This document shows, piece by piece, positions 1-6,659 of a stretch of 10,686 nt of DNA (positions within the stretch are counted from its first letter, which is position 1; each line of letters begins with the position of its first letter). The stretch comes from an uncultured Mycoplasmatota bacterium (lineage in GTDB: Bacteria; Bacillota_I; Bacilli_A; RF39; UBA660), in contig CAMMBX010000032.1 of the NCBI GenBank assembly GCA_946494345.1, positions 1 through 10,686 of the forward strand. Direction: 5' to 3'. The notes under the pieces are model-generated. The model was given only the letters and a program-made list of their open reading frames with translations, was not told the origin of the DNA and did no database searches. The position numbers were made by a program, and so were the translations under genes.

Positions 1-61
1 ATTTTATAAAAAATAGTGAGAATTTTATCTATCCCCACTAAATATTATAGAACCTGGAATT

Positions 62-90
62 TTGTCCACAGCCTCAAAAAACTGTCCACA
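62..90 (+). repeat. two DnaA-box-like 9-mers, 20 bp apart
   Basis: TTGTCCACA (62-70) and CTGTCCACA (82-90) lie in the same direction about two helical turns apart in the leader of the acetyltransferase gene. The first differs by one base and the second by two from the common DnaA box TTATCCACA. They sit just upstream of a possible extended -10 (TGATAATAT, 104-112). They could be DnaA sites acting on this promoter, the edge of a larger cluster off the left end, or sites for another regulator. The repeat is seen; DnaA binding is inference. Confidence 0.35.
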
Positions 91-135
91 AGTATAGTTT
101 TTATGATAATATAAAAATGAAAGTGGTGTAGTAAA

Positions 136-621
136 ATGATAGAAATAAAAGAGTATAATAATGAATATAAAGAAGAAGTAAAAGATTTATTAGTAGAATT
201 ACAAGATTATCATGCCAAGATAGATGAACAAAAGATAATGACTAATGTGGATAATTACAAAGAAGAGTATTTTAATTTAGTTTATAATGAGATTAAAGAA
301 AACGAAGGTAAAATCTTTCTTGCCTTAAAAGACTCAAAAGTAATAGGACTTAACGCTTGTCTCGTTGATGGATTACCATTTGGCCATAACTACGTTAGTA
401 CCTGTCCAAAAAGAGGTAGAATATTAAAACTAATTATCACTGAATACAAAAGAGGGCAAAGTATAGGTAGTAACCTTTTAGAAAAAGCTGAAGACTATTT
501 AAAAAGTATTTACTGTAAATATATAGATATTGATGTCTTTGGTACTAATAAAACAGCTTTAGAGTTTTATCAGAAAAATGGTTATTACATCAGAACTTAT
601 AAAATAATAAAAAAGTTATAA
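136..621 (+). CDS. GNAT-family N-acetyltransferase
   Basis: This 161-residue protein has the length and layout of a single-domain GNAT acetyltransferase, which moves an acetyl group from acetyl-CoA to an amine. Around residues 96-112 there is a beta strand followed by the pyrophosphate-binding loop RGQSIGS, the family's Q/RxxGxG/A signature. Near the C-terminus, FGTNKTALEFYQKNGY is the usual closing segment (N, A, FY, GY) that completes the CoA site. No signal peptide or membrane segment is seen, so it should be cytoplasmic. The substrate cannot be read from the sequence. The ATG at 136 follows a GTGGTG-type ribosome site. The stop codon overlaps the ribosome site of the next gene, so the two are probably co-transcribed. 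Confidence 0.85.
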   Translation: MIEIKEYNNEYKEEVKDLLVELQDYHAKIDEQKIMTNVDNYKEEYFNLVYNEIKENEGKIFLALKDSKVIGLNACLVDGLPFGHNYVSTCPKRGRILKLIITEYKRGQSIGSNLLEKAEDYLKSIYCKYIDIDVFGTNKTALEFYQKNGYYIRTYKIIKKL

Positions 622-631
622 AGGAGTTATA

Positions 632-1477
632 ATGAATAAATCTAAATTATATCAAGAAATTATTAATAATGTTACTCTAGATAATTTTGACACTTTAAAA
701 GATAAATTTAATCTAACTCATAACGAAATGTTAGGACTATTTAACTATGGACTTAGTAGTGATATCATTACCTCTAAAAAAGAATTGTTATTATTTTTAC
801 TCTTAGAAAAACAGTTTCTTTTAACATTAGATAGTAAAAGAGTAGGATTAATTAGTGATACTCATATAGGTAGTCAATTAGATAATTTTGAATATATAAG
901 AATGAGTTATGATTTTTTTAGAAGTCAAGAAATAAGTGACGTTTTACATCTTGGGGATTTATTTGATGCTTACTCAAGTAGAATAGATTTAACTCAAGAT
1001 GAATTGTTTTGTTTATGTAATAACCAATTAAAAAAGTTTCATGACAACTATCCAAAGGATATTAATACCCATATTATACTTGGAAACCATGATGAGATAA
1101 TTTCTAAAACGGGAATAGACTTATTTAAAGAACTATCATCATCTACTATAGATATATTAGGTTATGGTACTAGCTACGTAAAATGCCAAGATTATAAGTT
1201 ATGTTTAGAACATAAAGTAAGCTGTTCAAGACTAGTACCTTCTAGATATAACTATGATTTAATTATACAAGGTCACTCCCATTTCTTTAAGTATAAAGAA
1301 AAAAAATACATTCTAAAAATAGCCAGTTGTAGTGATTTACAGCCAAATGGAAAAACAACTGGATTATATGCTCCCGGTTTTGCAACATTAGATGTAACTA
1401 ATGACATGCAAATTAACTGTTATAATATAGTTAATAATGAAATCAATTGCTCATTAAAATTAAGAATAAAAGGCTAG
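632..1477 (+). CDS. calcineurin-like metallophosphoesterase with N-terminal extension
   Basis: This 281-residue protein carries the full set of two-metal phosphoesterase motifs: DTH (76-78), GD (108-109, in LHLGDLFD), GNHD (151-154), a lone His in LEH (194) and GHSH (214-217). These ligate two metal ions and hydrolyse phosphoesters; members act on nucleotides, nucleic acids or phosphoproteins, and the substrate here is unknown. The first 70 residues precede the catalytic fold and look helical (for example LTHNEMLGLFNYG), possibly a small binding or helix-turn-helix-like domain. That reading is inference. The ATG at 632 has an AAGGAG site (621-626) placed on the stop codon of the acetyltransferase gene, so the two form an operon. 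A hairpin terminator follows immediately. Confidence 0.85.
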   Translation: MNKSKLYQEIINNVTLDNFDTLKDKFNLTHNEMLGLFNYGLSSDIITSKKELLLFLLLEKQFLLTLDSKRVGLISDTHIGSQLDNFEYIRMSYDFFRSQEISDVLHLGDLFDAYSSRIDLTQDELFCLCNNQLKKFHDNYPKDINTHIILGNHDEIISKTGIDLFKELSSSTIDILGYGTSYVKCQDYKLCLEHKVSCSRLVPSRYNYDLIIQGHSHFFKYKEKKYILKIASCSDLQPNGKTTGLYAPGFATLDVTNDMQINCYNIVNNEINCSLKLRIKG

Positions 1478-1499
1478 CTTAATTTAATAAGCTAGTCAT
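1472..1499. terminator. bidirectional hairpin between convergent genes
   Basis: GGCTAGCTT (1472-1480) pairs with AAGCTAGTC (1489-1497) across an 8-base AT loop, giving 9 pairs including one G-T. A T-run follows on the plus strand and an A-rich flank supplies a U-tract on the minus strand. It overlaps the stop codons of both the phosphoesterase and the lipoprotein genes, so it probably ends both transcripts. Confidence 0.75.
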
Positions 1500-1962
1500 T
1501 TTTACATATGGCGCCAAGATCCTCATAGACACTTTTAATATCATTAATATTAATCTTACCATCTTTTATCAAAGTACCATTAGCAGAATCAATTTCTAGT
1601 AATTTATCAGTATCAACTTTATCATAATTAATATCAACGGTAGAAGTTAATTTATTATCAGAAATATCCACATTATATTCATAGTAATCTACATCTTTAT
1701 AAGGACTATACAAAGCCTCAATTTGTTCTTTGTAAGTATCAAGCACATCACTATTAGTAGTTTCAATAGTTTCAACCCTTTTAACTCTAGATACATAATC
1801 ATCTTTATACTCAATATTAAATTTTAAACTTGTTTTTATATTATTTTGATCCATTGTTCTTGTGCAAATCATAGAATTCATTCCATCATTATCACATCCT
1901 GTAATTAATAACACAATAAATACTCCCAAAAGCACTTGTCCAATTTTAAACTCTTTTTTCAT
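1492..1962 (-). CDS. small predicted lipoprotein of unknown function
   Basis: The N-terminus is a lipoprotein signal: MKKEFK, a hydrophobic stretch (about 7-20) and the lipobox ITGC with the lipidated Cys at residue 23. The mature part of about 134 residues is acidic and would be anchored outside the membrane. It has alternating beta-like segments and two later cysteines (about 33 and near the C-terminus) that could pair. The pattern of a strand-rich domain ending in a helix, with a VDINYDKVD-like stretch, faintly recalls the DUF1307/YehR lipoproteins, but I would not assign it. The start at 1962 has a perfect AGGAGG site (1968-1973). It stands alone, divergent from the SPOR-like gene and convergent with the phosphoesterase gene. 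Confidence 0.8.
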   Translation of the reverse strand: MKKEFKIGQVLLGVFIVLLITGCDNDGMNSMICTRTMDQNNIKTSLKFNIEYKDDYVSRVKRVETIETTNSDVLDTYKEQIEALYSPYKDVDYYEYNVDISDNKLTSTVDINYDKVDTDKLLEIDSANGTLIKDGKININDIKSVYEDLGAICKND

Positions 1963-1984
1963 GTTTTCCTCCTACTATTAATTT

Positions 1985-2044
1985 ATCACTTTTCTTAAAT
2001 TTTTACTACAACTTTCGACAAAATAGTGAAATCACTTTTGTTAA
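1985..2044. promoter_or_regulatory. 14-bp direct repeat plus dyad in a divergent intergenic region
   Basis: ATCACTTTTCTTAA (1985-1998) and ATCACTTTTGTTAA (2031-2044) match at 13 of 14 bases and lie 46 bp apart between the divergent lipoprotein and SPOR-like genes. The second copy is half of a dyad, AGTGA-AA-TCACT (2025-2036). The first overlaps a weak possible -10 for the minus strand (GATAAA, 1987-1982). A TCGACA -35-like hexamer (2015-2020) faces the plus-strand gene, but no good -10 follows it. The arrangement suggests operator sites; the regulator is unknown. Confidence 0.4.
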
Positions 2045-2063
2045 GATAAAGACGGTGATAATA

Positions 2064-2522
2064 ATGACAAAGAGTTTTTTTATAACAATGTTAGTAGCAA
2101 TTGTAATAGGATCAGTATTAGGTAATTTCTTATTTGAACAATATAAACTAGAATCAGAGACTGTTGTCAAAGAAGTAAATAGTACCTACTTTTTAATGGA
2201 AGGATCTTACAGTACTTTAGAACAAGCAGAAAAAGCTGTCAGTGACTCTAATATCGAAACATATTTAATAGTAAAAGAAGATGCTAACTATATTATTTAT
2301 CTTTCAATTACTAAGGATAATAACAACCTAGAAAAGCTAGAAAAGTTATATAAAGACTTAGGCATAAATTCTACTATTAAAAAGATGAGTATTGAAAACG
2401 AAGAATTTTTAGCAAACTTAGAACAGATGGATATACTATTGAACAAAACTTCATCAAATGATGAAATACTAGCGATTAACGAAGTAGTTCTTGCTAACTA
2501 TCAAGAATTTGTTTTAGAGTAA
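2064..2522 (+). CDS. spoIIB: membrane-anchored SPOR-like protein, probable compact SpoIIB
   Basis: This 152-residue protein has one N-terminal membrane segment (about 5-23) and an extracytoplasmic part. Residues about 42-110 read like a SPOR fold: an opening strand YFLMEGSYST, helix EQAEKAV, strand pair TYLIVKEDANYIIYLSIT, a second helix and a closing strand STIKKMSI. SPOR domains bind denuded peptidoglycan. The B. subtilis SPOR protein SpoIIB lies upstream of maf-radC-mreBCD and helps septal thinning during engulfment; this gene lies directly upstream of radC and mreCD, which is the main support for the name. It is much shorter than B. subtilis SpoIIB and has a helical C-terminal tail. The ATG at 2064 is preferred because GGTGAT (2054-2059) is its ribosome site; the in-frame GTG at 2055 lies within that site. 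Confidence 0.6.
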   Translation: MTKSFFITMLVAIVIGSVLGNFLFEQYKLESETVVKEVNSTYFLMEGSYSTLEQAEKAVSDSNIETYLIVKEDANYIIYLSITKDNNNLEKLEKLYKDLGINSTIKKMSIENEEFLANLEQMDILLNKTSSNDEILAINEVVLANYQEFVLE

Positions 2523-2564
2523 AATTAAATTTATTGTATAAAATATAAATAGGGGGTGCTTTTA

Positions 2565-3242
2565 ATGAAAATAAAAGAAATACCAATCAGTGAAAGACCA
2601 AGAGAAAAATTAATAAAAAAAGGTGCTAGTAGTCTTTCTAGTAGTGAACTCTTAGCCATTATCTTGCAAGGAGGAGTAAAAAATATTAACGCCAATGAGC
2701 TTGCCTTTGAACTTCTAAAAGAAGTAAGGAGTATGAAAAACTTTGTTAACCTTTCCTATTTAGAATTAACTAAAATAAAAGGAATTGGACCAGTTAAAGC
2801 CTCCAAGATACTTGCAACAGTAGAGTTAGGCAAAAGAATATTTTTAGAAGAGGAAAAAGAGAAAATAAAATTATCTAAAGCTAAAGATATTTATAACTAC
2901 TGTAAATCATTTTTTTATGGACTAAAACAAGAATGCTTTTACTGTCTATATCTAAATAGTAAGAAAAAACTTTTAAGTAGTAAAATGCTCTTTAAAGGAA
3001 CGATGACAAAAAGTAGTGTCCATCCAAGAGAAATATTTAAAGAAGCCTACAAAGTAAATGCTAGTTATATAATATGCATTCACAATCATCCTTCAGGAGT
3101 TGTTAATCCAAGTCCTAAAGATATAGAGTTTACTAATTATTTAATAGAGTTAGGTAGAATACATGGTGTTTTAATTTATGACCATTTAATTGTTAGTGAG
3201 TCTAATTATTACAGTTTTTTAGAAAATAATTTACTAGATTAA
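2565..3242 (+). CDS. radC: RadC family JAB1/MPN-domain protein
   Basis: This 225-residue protein is full length for RadC. An N-terminal helical part contains a helix-hairpin-helix (about 68-82, IKGIGPVKAS), and the C-terminal half is a JAMM metalloprotease-like domain. The motif HNHPSG begins at H173, and D186 completes the HxH...D metal site. The RadC name comes from an old DNA repair assignment that proved wrong in E. coli, and the true role of the family is unclear. The gene's place between spoIIB and mre genes is conserved in Bacilli. The ATG at 2565 follows the ribosome site AGGGGGTG (2551-2558); the GTG at 2556 is inside that site. The gap to the SPOR-like gene is only 42 bases, with no hairpin. 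Confidence 0.93.
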   Translation: MKIKEIPISERPREKLIKKGASSLSSSELLAIILQGGVKNINANELAFELLKEVRSMKNFVNLSYLELTKIKGIGPVKASKILATVELGKRIFLEEEKEKIKLSKAKDIYNYCKSFFYGLKQECFYCLYLNSKKKLLSSKMLFKGTMTKSSVHPREIFKEAYKVNASYIICIHNHPSGVVNPSPKDIEFTNYLIELGRIHGVLIYDHLIVSESNYYSFLENNLLD

Positions 3243-3271
3243 TTGCAAAAAATCAAAGATATGGTTATACT
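3243..3271 (+). promoter_or_regulatory. sigma-A type promoter for mreC
   Basis: TTGCAA (3243-3248) and TATACT (3266-3271) are separated by exactly 17 bp, just after the radC stop and 24 bases before the mreC ATG. The hexamers match consensus at 4/6 and 5/6. The spacing and position suggest that mreCD can be transcribed independently of radC. Confidence 0.55.
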
Positions 3272-3294
3272 AAACTTTGAAAGGAATAGTTACT

Positions 3295-4092
3295 ATGTAT
3301 AGAAAGAGTAAAAAAAAGAAAAAAATTATTATTATAGTTATAGTTATTATTTGTGCTTTTTTTATTTTGTTTTATTCACTATCATCTAATAGAAAGTTAA
3401 CAGCTGTAGAATCATTCTTTAAAGATGCTTCTATGGTAGTAATGAAAGGAATAATGTTACCATTTACTTCATTAAATGCTGATAAAGATAGTGATTTAAC
3501 AGAAAGTTATATAATCCAGAAAAACTTGAACGTTCATTTAGAAGAAGAAATAGAACAATTAAGAGATACTCTTGATCTAAATCAAACTTTAACTGGTTAT
3601 GATGTTGTAAATGCCACTGTTATTACTAGAAATAGAAGTTACTGGTACCAAACATTAACTATAGATAAAGGTAAAAAAGATGGCCTAAAGAAGAATATGG
3701 TTGCCATTACTAAAAATGGTCTTATAGGCAAACTACAAAATGTTACTGATTATTCTAGTGAAATAAAACTTATAACTGCTAATGATGTAAATAACAAAGT
3801 ATCTGTATCTATCGCTACAACAACTGGTGAAACTACCGCTATACTTAGTGGCTATGATAAAGAAAATGATTTAGTACTAATCAGTGGTGTTGATAGCAGA
3901 GTAGAGATTAAAGAAGGAGATGTAGTTACTACTAGTGGATTGGGAGGTATGTTTCCAAGAGGAATATATATAGGAGAAGTAAAGAAGGTTACTAATGATA
4001 AGTATGGACTAAGTAAAACTTTGGGAGTTAAAACTACACAAGACTTTAATAATATTCATTACGTTACTGTTCTTAAGGAGGAAAAAAATTGA
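3295..4092 (+). CDS. mreC: cell-shape protein MreC
   Basis: This 265-residue protein has a short Lys-rich cytoplasmic start (RKSKKKKK), one membrane segment (about 11-30) and a coiled-coil stretch (LNVHLEEEIEQLRDTL). A two-part beta domain follows, containing the family's A-T-V-I-x-R...W...GKKDGLKKNM...GLIGKL pattern. MreC sits outside the membrane and links MreB/MreD to the wall-elongating synthases RodA and PBPs. The ATG at 3295 is preferred because AAAGGA (3280-3285) is placed correctly for it; an upstream in-frame TTG at 3277 precedes that site. The stop overlaps the TTG start of mreD, showing translational coupling. No mreB lies upstream, where it is normally found. Confidence 0.93.
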   Translation: MYRKSKKKKKIIIIVIVIICAFFILFYSLSSNRKLTAVESFFKDASMVVMKGIMLPFTSLNADKDSDLTESYIIQKNLNVHLEEEIEQLRDTLDLNQTLTGYDVVNATVITRNRSYWYQTLTIDKGKKDGLKKNMVAITKNGLIGKLQNVTDYSSEIKLITANDVNNKVSVSIATTTGETTAILSGYDKENDLVLISGVDSRVEIKEGDVVTTSGLGGMFPRGIYIGEVKKVTNDKYGLSKTLGVKTTQDFNNIHYVTVLKEEKN

Positions 4093-4589
4093 TATTTCAA
4101 ATAATAATAGTTATTATTTCTTTCTTCTTAGATGGTATCTTAAGTAATTTTCTTCACTATATGATGGGAGATCTCTCTTTATTTACTCCATACTTTACTT
4201 TAATCAGTTTAATAGCCGTTTATCCCTTCTTTATAAAGAAAAATAAAAACTACTATATTTTAGTAGGAGTAGTTGGCCTTCTTTATGATTTGTTTTATAC
4301 TAATCTACTATTTACTCATGCTATTTTCTTTTTATTGATAGGATATATAGTAAGTTTTCTATATAAGAAAATGCAACTTAATTTTTTTACTAATTTATTA
4401 TTAATTATATTAGTACTAGTAATTTATCATGCCATTTTCTCATTATGCTTATTTATCTTTAATGTTGTTCCTATTACATTACAAAGCACACTTTATTTAA
4501 TTGCTAATAGTCTTATATTAAATATTATTTATGGAGAGATATTATATTTAATTTGTAAGTATTTGCCACATAAAAGACATCTTAACTGA
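4089..4589 (+). CDS. mreD: cell-shape membrane protein MreD
   Basis: This 166-residue, almost wholly hydrophobic protein has five or six predicted membrane segments and a positively charged tail (KYLPHKRH). Size, composition and position straight after mreC identify MreD, an integral membrane part of the elongasome. It uses a TTG start whose last two bases form part of the TGA stop of mreC (TTGA overlap). A strong AAGGAGG site (4075-4081) at 7-base spacing supports this start. Sequence conservation in MreD is low, so the call rests on topology and neighbours. Confidence 0.88.
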   Translation: MIFQIIIVIISFFLDGILSNFLHYMMGDLSLFTPYFTLISLIAVYPFFIKKNKNYYILVGVVGLLYDLFYTNLLFTHAIFFLLIGYIVSFLYKKMQLNFFTNLLLIILVLVIYHAIFSLCLFIFNVVPITLQSTLYLIANSLILNIIYGEILYLICKYLPHKRHLN

Positions 4590-4606
4590 AGTCTTTTTCT
4601 TTTTTC
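4572..4606 (+). terminator. probable terminator after mreD
   Basis: AAAAGAC (4572-4578) pairs with GTCTTTT (4591-4597) over a 12-base loop and is followed by TTCTTTTTTC. It spans the mreD stop codon. The 7-pair stem is AT-rich, so read-through into spoIVFA is possible. A break here would let the sporulation genes downstream be expressed separately. Confidence 0.55.
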
Positions 4607-4634
4607 TTATTCATATAATTAACTGGTGATATAA

Positions 4635-5213
4635 ATGGTAGAATCTAAATTTTATAAAAAGAAGCAACCTCAATCTAATAATAATTTAAAAAATTATATA
4701 AGAACGGTTATAACAAAAATATTATTAACTATAATACTAACTCTAATACTTTTAATAGGATTTAAAACAAGTTTAGATTTCAAAAGTAATTTTAATAAAT
4801 ATGTATATAATACTTCTTTACCATTTACTGATTTTAAAGAATTATATGATAAATATTTTTTAGGTACTAAAGAAGATGAAAATACCAAAGAAGTTTTCAA
4901 TGAAGAACTTGTTTATAGTGATATTAATATGTATGAAGATGGTGCTAGATTAACTGTAAAGTCCAATTATTTAGTTAAAGCTTTAGATAGTGGTATTGTA
5001 GTTTTTATAGGTGATAAAGATAAATATGGTAAAACAGTTATTGTTCAACAAATGAATGGAACTGATGTATTCTATGGTAATGTTAATTCCAGTGTAAATA
5101 TGTATGACTATATAGAAAAAGGTTCTTTAATAGGAGAGACAATTGATACTAATTTATATTTAGCATTCCAAAAAGAGGGAAAATTTGTTGACTATAAAGA
5201 ATATCTTAAATAA
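4635..5213 (+). CDS. spoIVFA: SpoIVFA-like protein with degenerate M23 domain
   Basis: This 192-residue protein has a basic cytoplasmic start, one membrane segment (about 25-43) and an extracytoplasmic C-terminal domain (about 105-192). The domain follows the LytM/M23 fold outline: SGIVVFIGDKDKYGKTVIVQ, then YIEKGSLIGE and LYLAFQKEGKFVDYKEYL. The metal-binding HxxxD and HxH residues of active M23 peptidases are absent, as in B. subtilis SpoIVFA. SpoIVFA anchors and holds the SpoIVFB protease in check, with BofA, until SpoIVB signals from the forespore. The next gene is SpoIVFB, overlapping by 29 bases. The ATG at 4635 has a GGTGAT site (4625-4630). A generic inactive M23 protein is the alternative, but the neighbour makes that unlikely. 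Confidence 0.82.
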   Translation: MVESKFYKKKQPQSNNNLKNYIRTVITKILLTIILTLILLIGFKTSLDFKSNFNKYVYNTSLPFTDFKELYDKYFLGTKEDENTKEVFNEELVYSDINMYEDGARLTVKSNYLVKALDSGIVVFIGDKDKYGKTVIVQQMNGTDVFYGNVNSSVNMYDYIEKGSLIGETIDTNLYLAFQKEGKFVDYKEYLK

Positions 5214-5952
5214 AATTTATATTCATCCTAGCTGTTATTTTTTAATAGGACTATCTTTACTTTCAGGATATTTTAATGTTGTTATTATAATAAGTATTCT
5301 TCTCTTAATTCATGAATGTGGTCATTTCTTTACCGCTTTCTTCTTTAACTGGGAAGTTGATAAAATAGTTTTTTATCCATATGGAGGTATTTCTAAGTTC
5401 ACTCATGAAATAAATTGTCCCTTAAAAGAAGAATTAGTAGTCCTTTTAATGGGGCCCCTAATGCAATTAATTAGTTATTTTGTCTTAATGAATATTTCTT
5501 ACTTTTATAACTATCAAACTTTACTAACAAATATAAATTATAGTATTCTTATATTTAACCTTATCCCTATTTATCCTTTAGACGGAGGAAGAATAATCCA
5601 AATATTAATTTGTTACTTAACATCATACTCTTTAAGTTTTAGAATAATTTATTTTATATCGTTTATTTTTCTTTTTATCATATCTTTATTATTTATCTAT
5701 AATCCAACTTTAAATGTCTTACTAATTATAATTTTATTAATAGTAAAATTATTAACAGAAAAAAGAAATATAAACTATTATTTAGAAAAATTTATTTTAG
5801 AAAGATATTTACATAAATATAAGTTTAAAAAAAGTAAAATTGTAAAAAGAACAAAAGATTTTAAAAGAGATTATCATCATTTAATTAAGATAAATGATAG
5901 ATACTTTTTAGAAGAAGAATACTTGTTAAAAAAATATAAAAATAAATTATAG
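5185..5952 (+). CDS. spoIVFB: SpoIVFB site-2-type intramembrane metalloprotease (M50)
   Basis: This 255-residue polytopic membrane protein has HECGH (43-47) within a hydrophobic helix and NLIPIYPLDGGR (125-136), the two zinc-site motifs of site-2 proteases; D133 is the third ligand. SpoIVFB cleaves pro-sigma-K in the mother cell, switching on late coat genes. The Lys/Arg-rich C-terminal part (about 190-255) has the position of the cytosolic CBS-like region of the family but shows no clear CBS match. The start is TTG at 5185 or 5188; AGAGGG (5174-5179) fits 5188 slightly better. Either way the start lies within spoIVFA, so the pair is translationally coupled. In B. subtilis rplU follows; here dedA does. 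Confidence 0.9.
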   Translation: MLTIKNILNKIYIHPSCYFLIGLSLLSGYFNVVIIISILLLIHECGHFFTAFFFNWEVDKIVFYPYGGISKFTHEINCPLKEELVVLLMGPLMQLISYFVLMNISYFYNYQTLLTNINYSILIFNLIPIYPLDGGRIIQILICYLTSYSLSFRIIYFISFIFLFIISLLFIYNPTLNVLLIIILLIVKLLTEKRNINYYLEKFILERYLHKYKFKKSKIVKRTKDFKRDYHHLIKINDRYFLEEEYLLKKYKNKL

Positions 5953-5972
5953 TAGCATATTAATAATATAAA

Positions 5973-5981
5973 TGTTATAAT
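5973..5981 (+). promoter_or_regulatory. extended -10 promoter for the DedA gene
   Basis: TGTTATAAT (5973-5981) is a perfect extended -10 (TGnTATAAT) 32 bases before the DedA ATG and outside the spoIVFB frame. No convincing -35 lies 17 bp upstream, which extended -10 promoters can tolerate. It separates dedA from the sporulation genes. Confidence 0.6.
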
Positions 5982-6013
5982 TAAAAAGACAAAACTAGTA
6001 AAGGAGTCTAACA

Positions 6014-6640
6014 ATGGAACAAATAATAATAAATATAATGGAACAAGTTGGTTATTTAGGGGTTTTTCTTTTAATTGCTATAGAAAACATCTTTCCTCCA
6101 ATACCATCAGAAGTAATATTAGTATTTGGTGGATTTATGACTACTTATACATCCTTAAACATACCTATAATGATAATAGCAGCAACTCTTGGATCTTTAC
6201 TTGGAGCGATAGTATTATATTATATTGGTAAGATTTTCAACAAAGAAAGACTAAAAAGAATAGTAAATGGTAAAATAGGTAAAGTTTTAAGACTTAAAGC
6301 AAGTGATATTGAAAAAGCAGATGTTTGGTTTGATACCAAAGGTAATAAGACTGTATTCTTTTGTAGATTTATCCCAATTGTAAGAAGTTTAATCTCTATT
6401 CCTGCTGGCATGAGTGAAATGCCTATGCAAAAGTTTTTAATATATACAATATTAGGATCACTAATTTGGAATACCGTTTTAATAGTAGTAGGTAGTATAG
6501 TAGGAGATAAGTGGGAAACAATAGTTGGTTACTTAGATAATTTCTCTAATGTAATTTTGATAATACTAGTAATTATCTTTGTAGTTGCAATGTATTATTG
6601 GTTTGTAATAAGAAAAAAGAAACAAAGTAAAAAGGCCTAG
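6014..6640 (+). CDS. DedA family membrane protein
   Basis: This 208-residue protein has the DedA/VTT (SNARE-associated) layout. It begins with a helix and the conserved re-entrant segment IENIFPPIPSEVILVFGG (E and P-P-I-P-S-E). Next comes a cytosolic basic loop, then FFCRFIPIVRSLISIPAG, the F-x-R-x-x-P-x-x-R motif, and two further membrane helices ending in a basic tail. Several DedA proteins recycle lipid carriers: UptA moves undecaprenyl phosphate back across the membrane in Firmicutes. That would support peptidoglycan and polymer synthesis next to mre and rodA genes, but the exact substrate is not readable. The ATG at 6014 has an AAGGAG site (6001-6006). It is transcribed alone and ends in a shared hairpin. 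Confidence 0.9.
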   Translation: MEQIIINIMEQVGYLGVFLLIAIENIFPPIPSEVILVFGGFMTTYTSLNIPIMIIAATLGSLLGAIVLYYIGKIFNKERLKRIVNGKIGKVLRLKASDIEKADVWFDTKGNKTVFFCRFIPIVRSLISIPAGMSEMPMQKFLIYTILGSLIWNTVLIVVGSIVGDKWETIVGYLDNFSNVILIILVIIFVVAMYYWFVIRKKKQSKKA

Positions 6641-6659
6641 AATTTAATCTTAGGCCTTT
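6631..6659. terminator. bidirectional hairpin after dedA
   Basis: AAAGGCCTA (6631-6639) pairs perfectly with TAGGCCTTT (6651-6659) across an 11-base loop. It covers the stop codons of both dedA and the convergent deacetylase remnant, so it probably ends transcription from both sides. Confidence 0.7.

Noticed and set aside
14..37. Possible hairpin TAGTG...CACTA ending an upstream gene
   Set aside because: Only five pairs can form, with a mismatch next to them and no T-run.
4087..4104. TGA read as Trp (Mollicute code 4)
   Set aside because: Trp positions in conserved motifs are TGG, and the TGA codons of mreC and mreD fall at the expected protein ends with the next gene or a terminator following.
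4612..4619. CATATAAT as a sigma-E-type -10 for spoIVFA
   Set aside because: The implied transcript start would fall on the ribosome site at 4625-4630, and no matching -35 lies upstream.
4694..4900. 68-codon minus-strand open frame
   Set aside because: It lies wholly antisense to spoIVFA, has no ribosome site and reads as an AT-rich mirror of the coding strand.
6220..6411. 63-codon minus-strand open frame
   Set aside because: It is antisense to the dedA gene, with no ribosome site or recognisable product.
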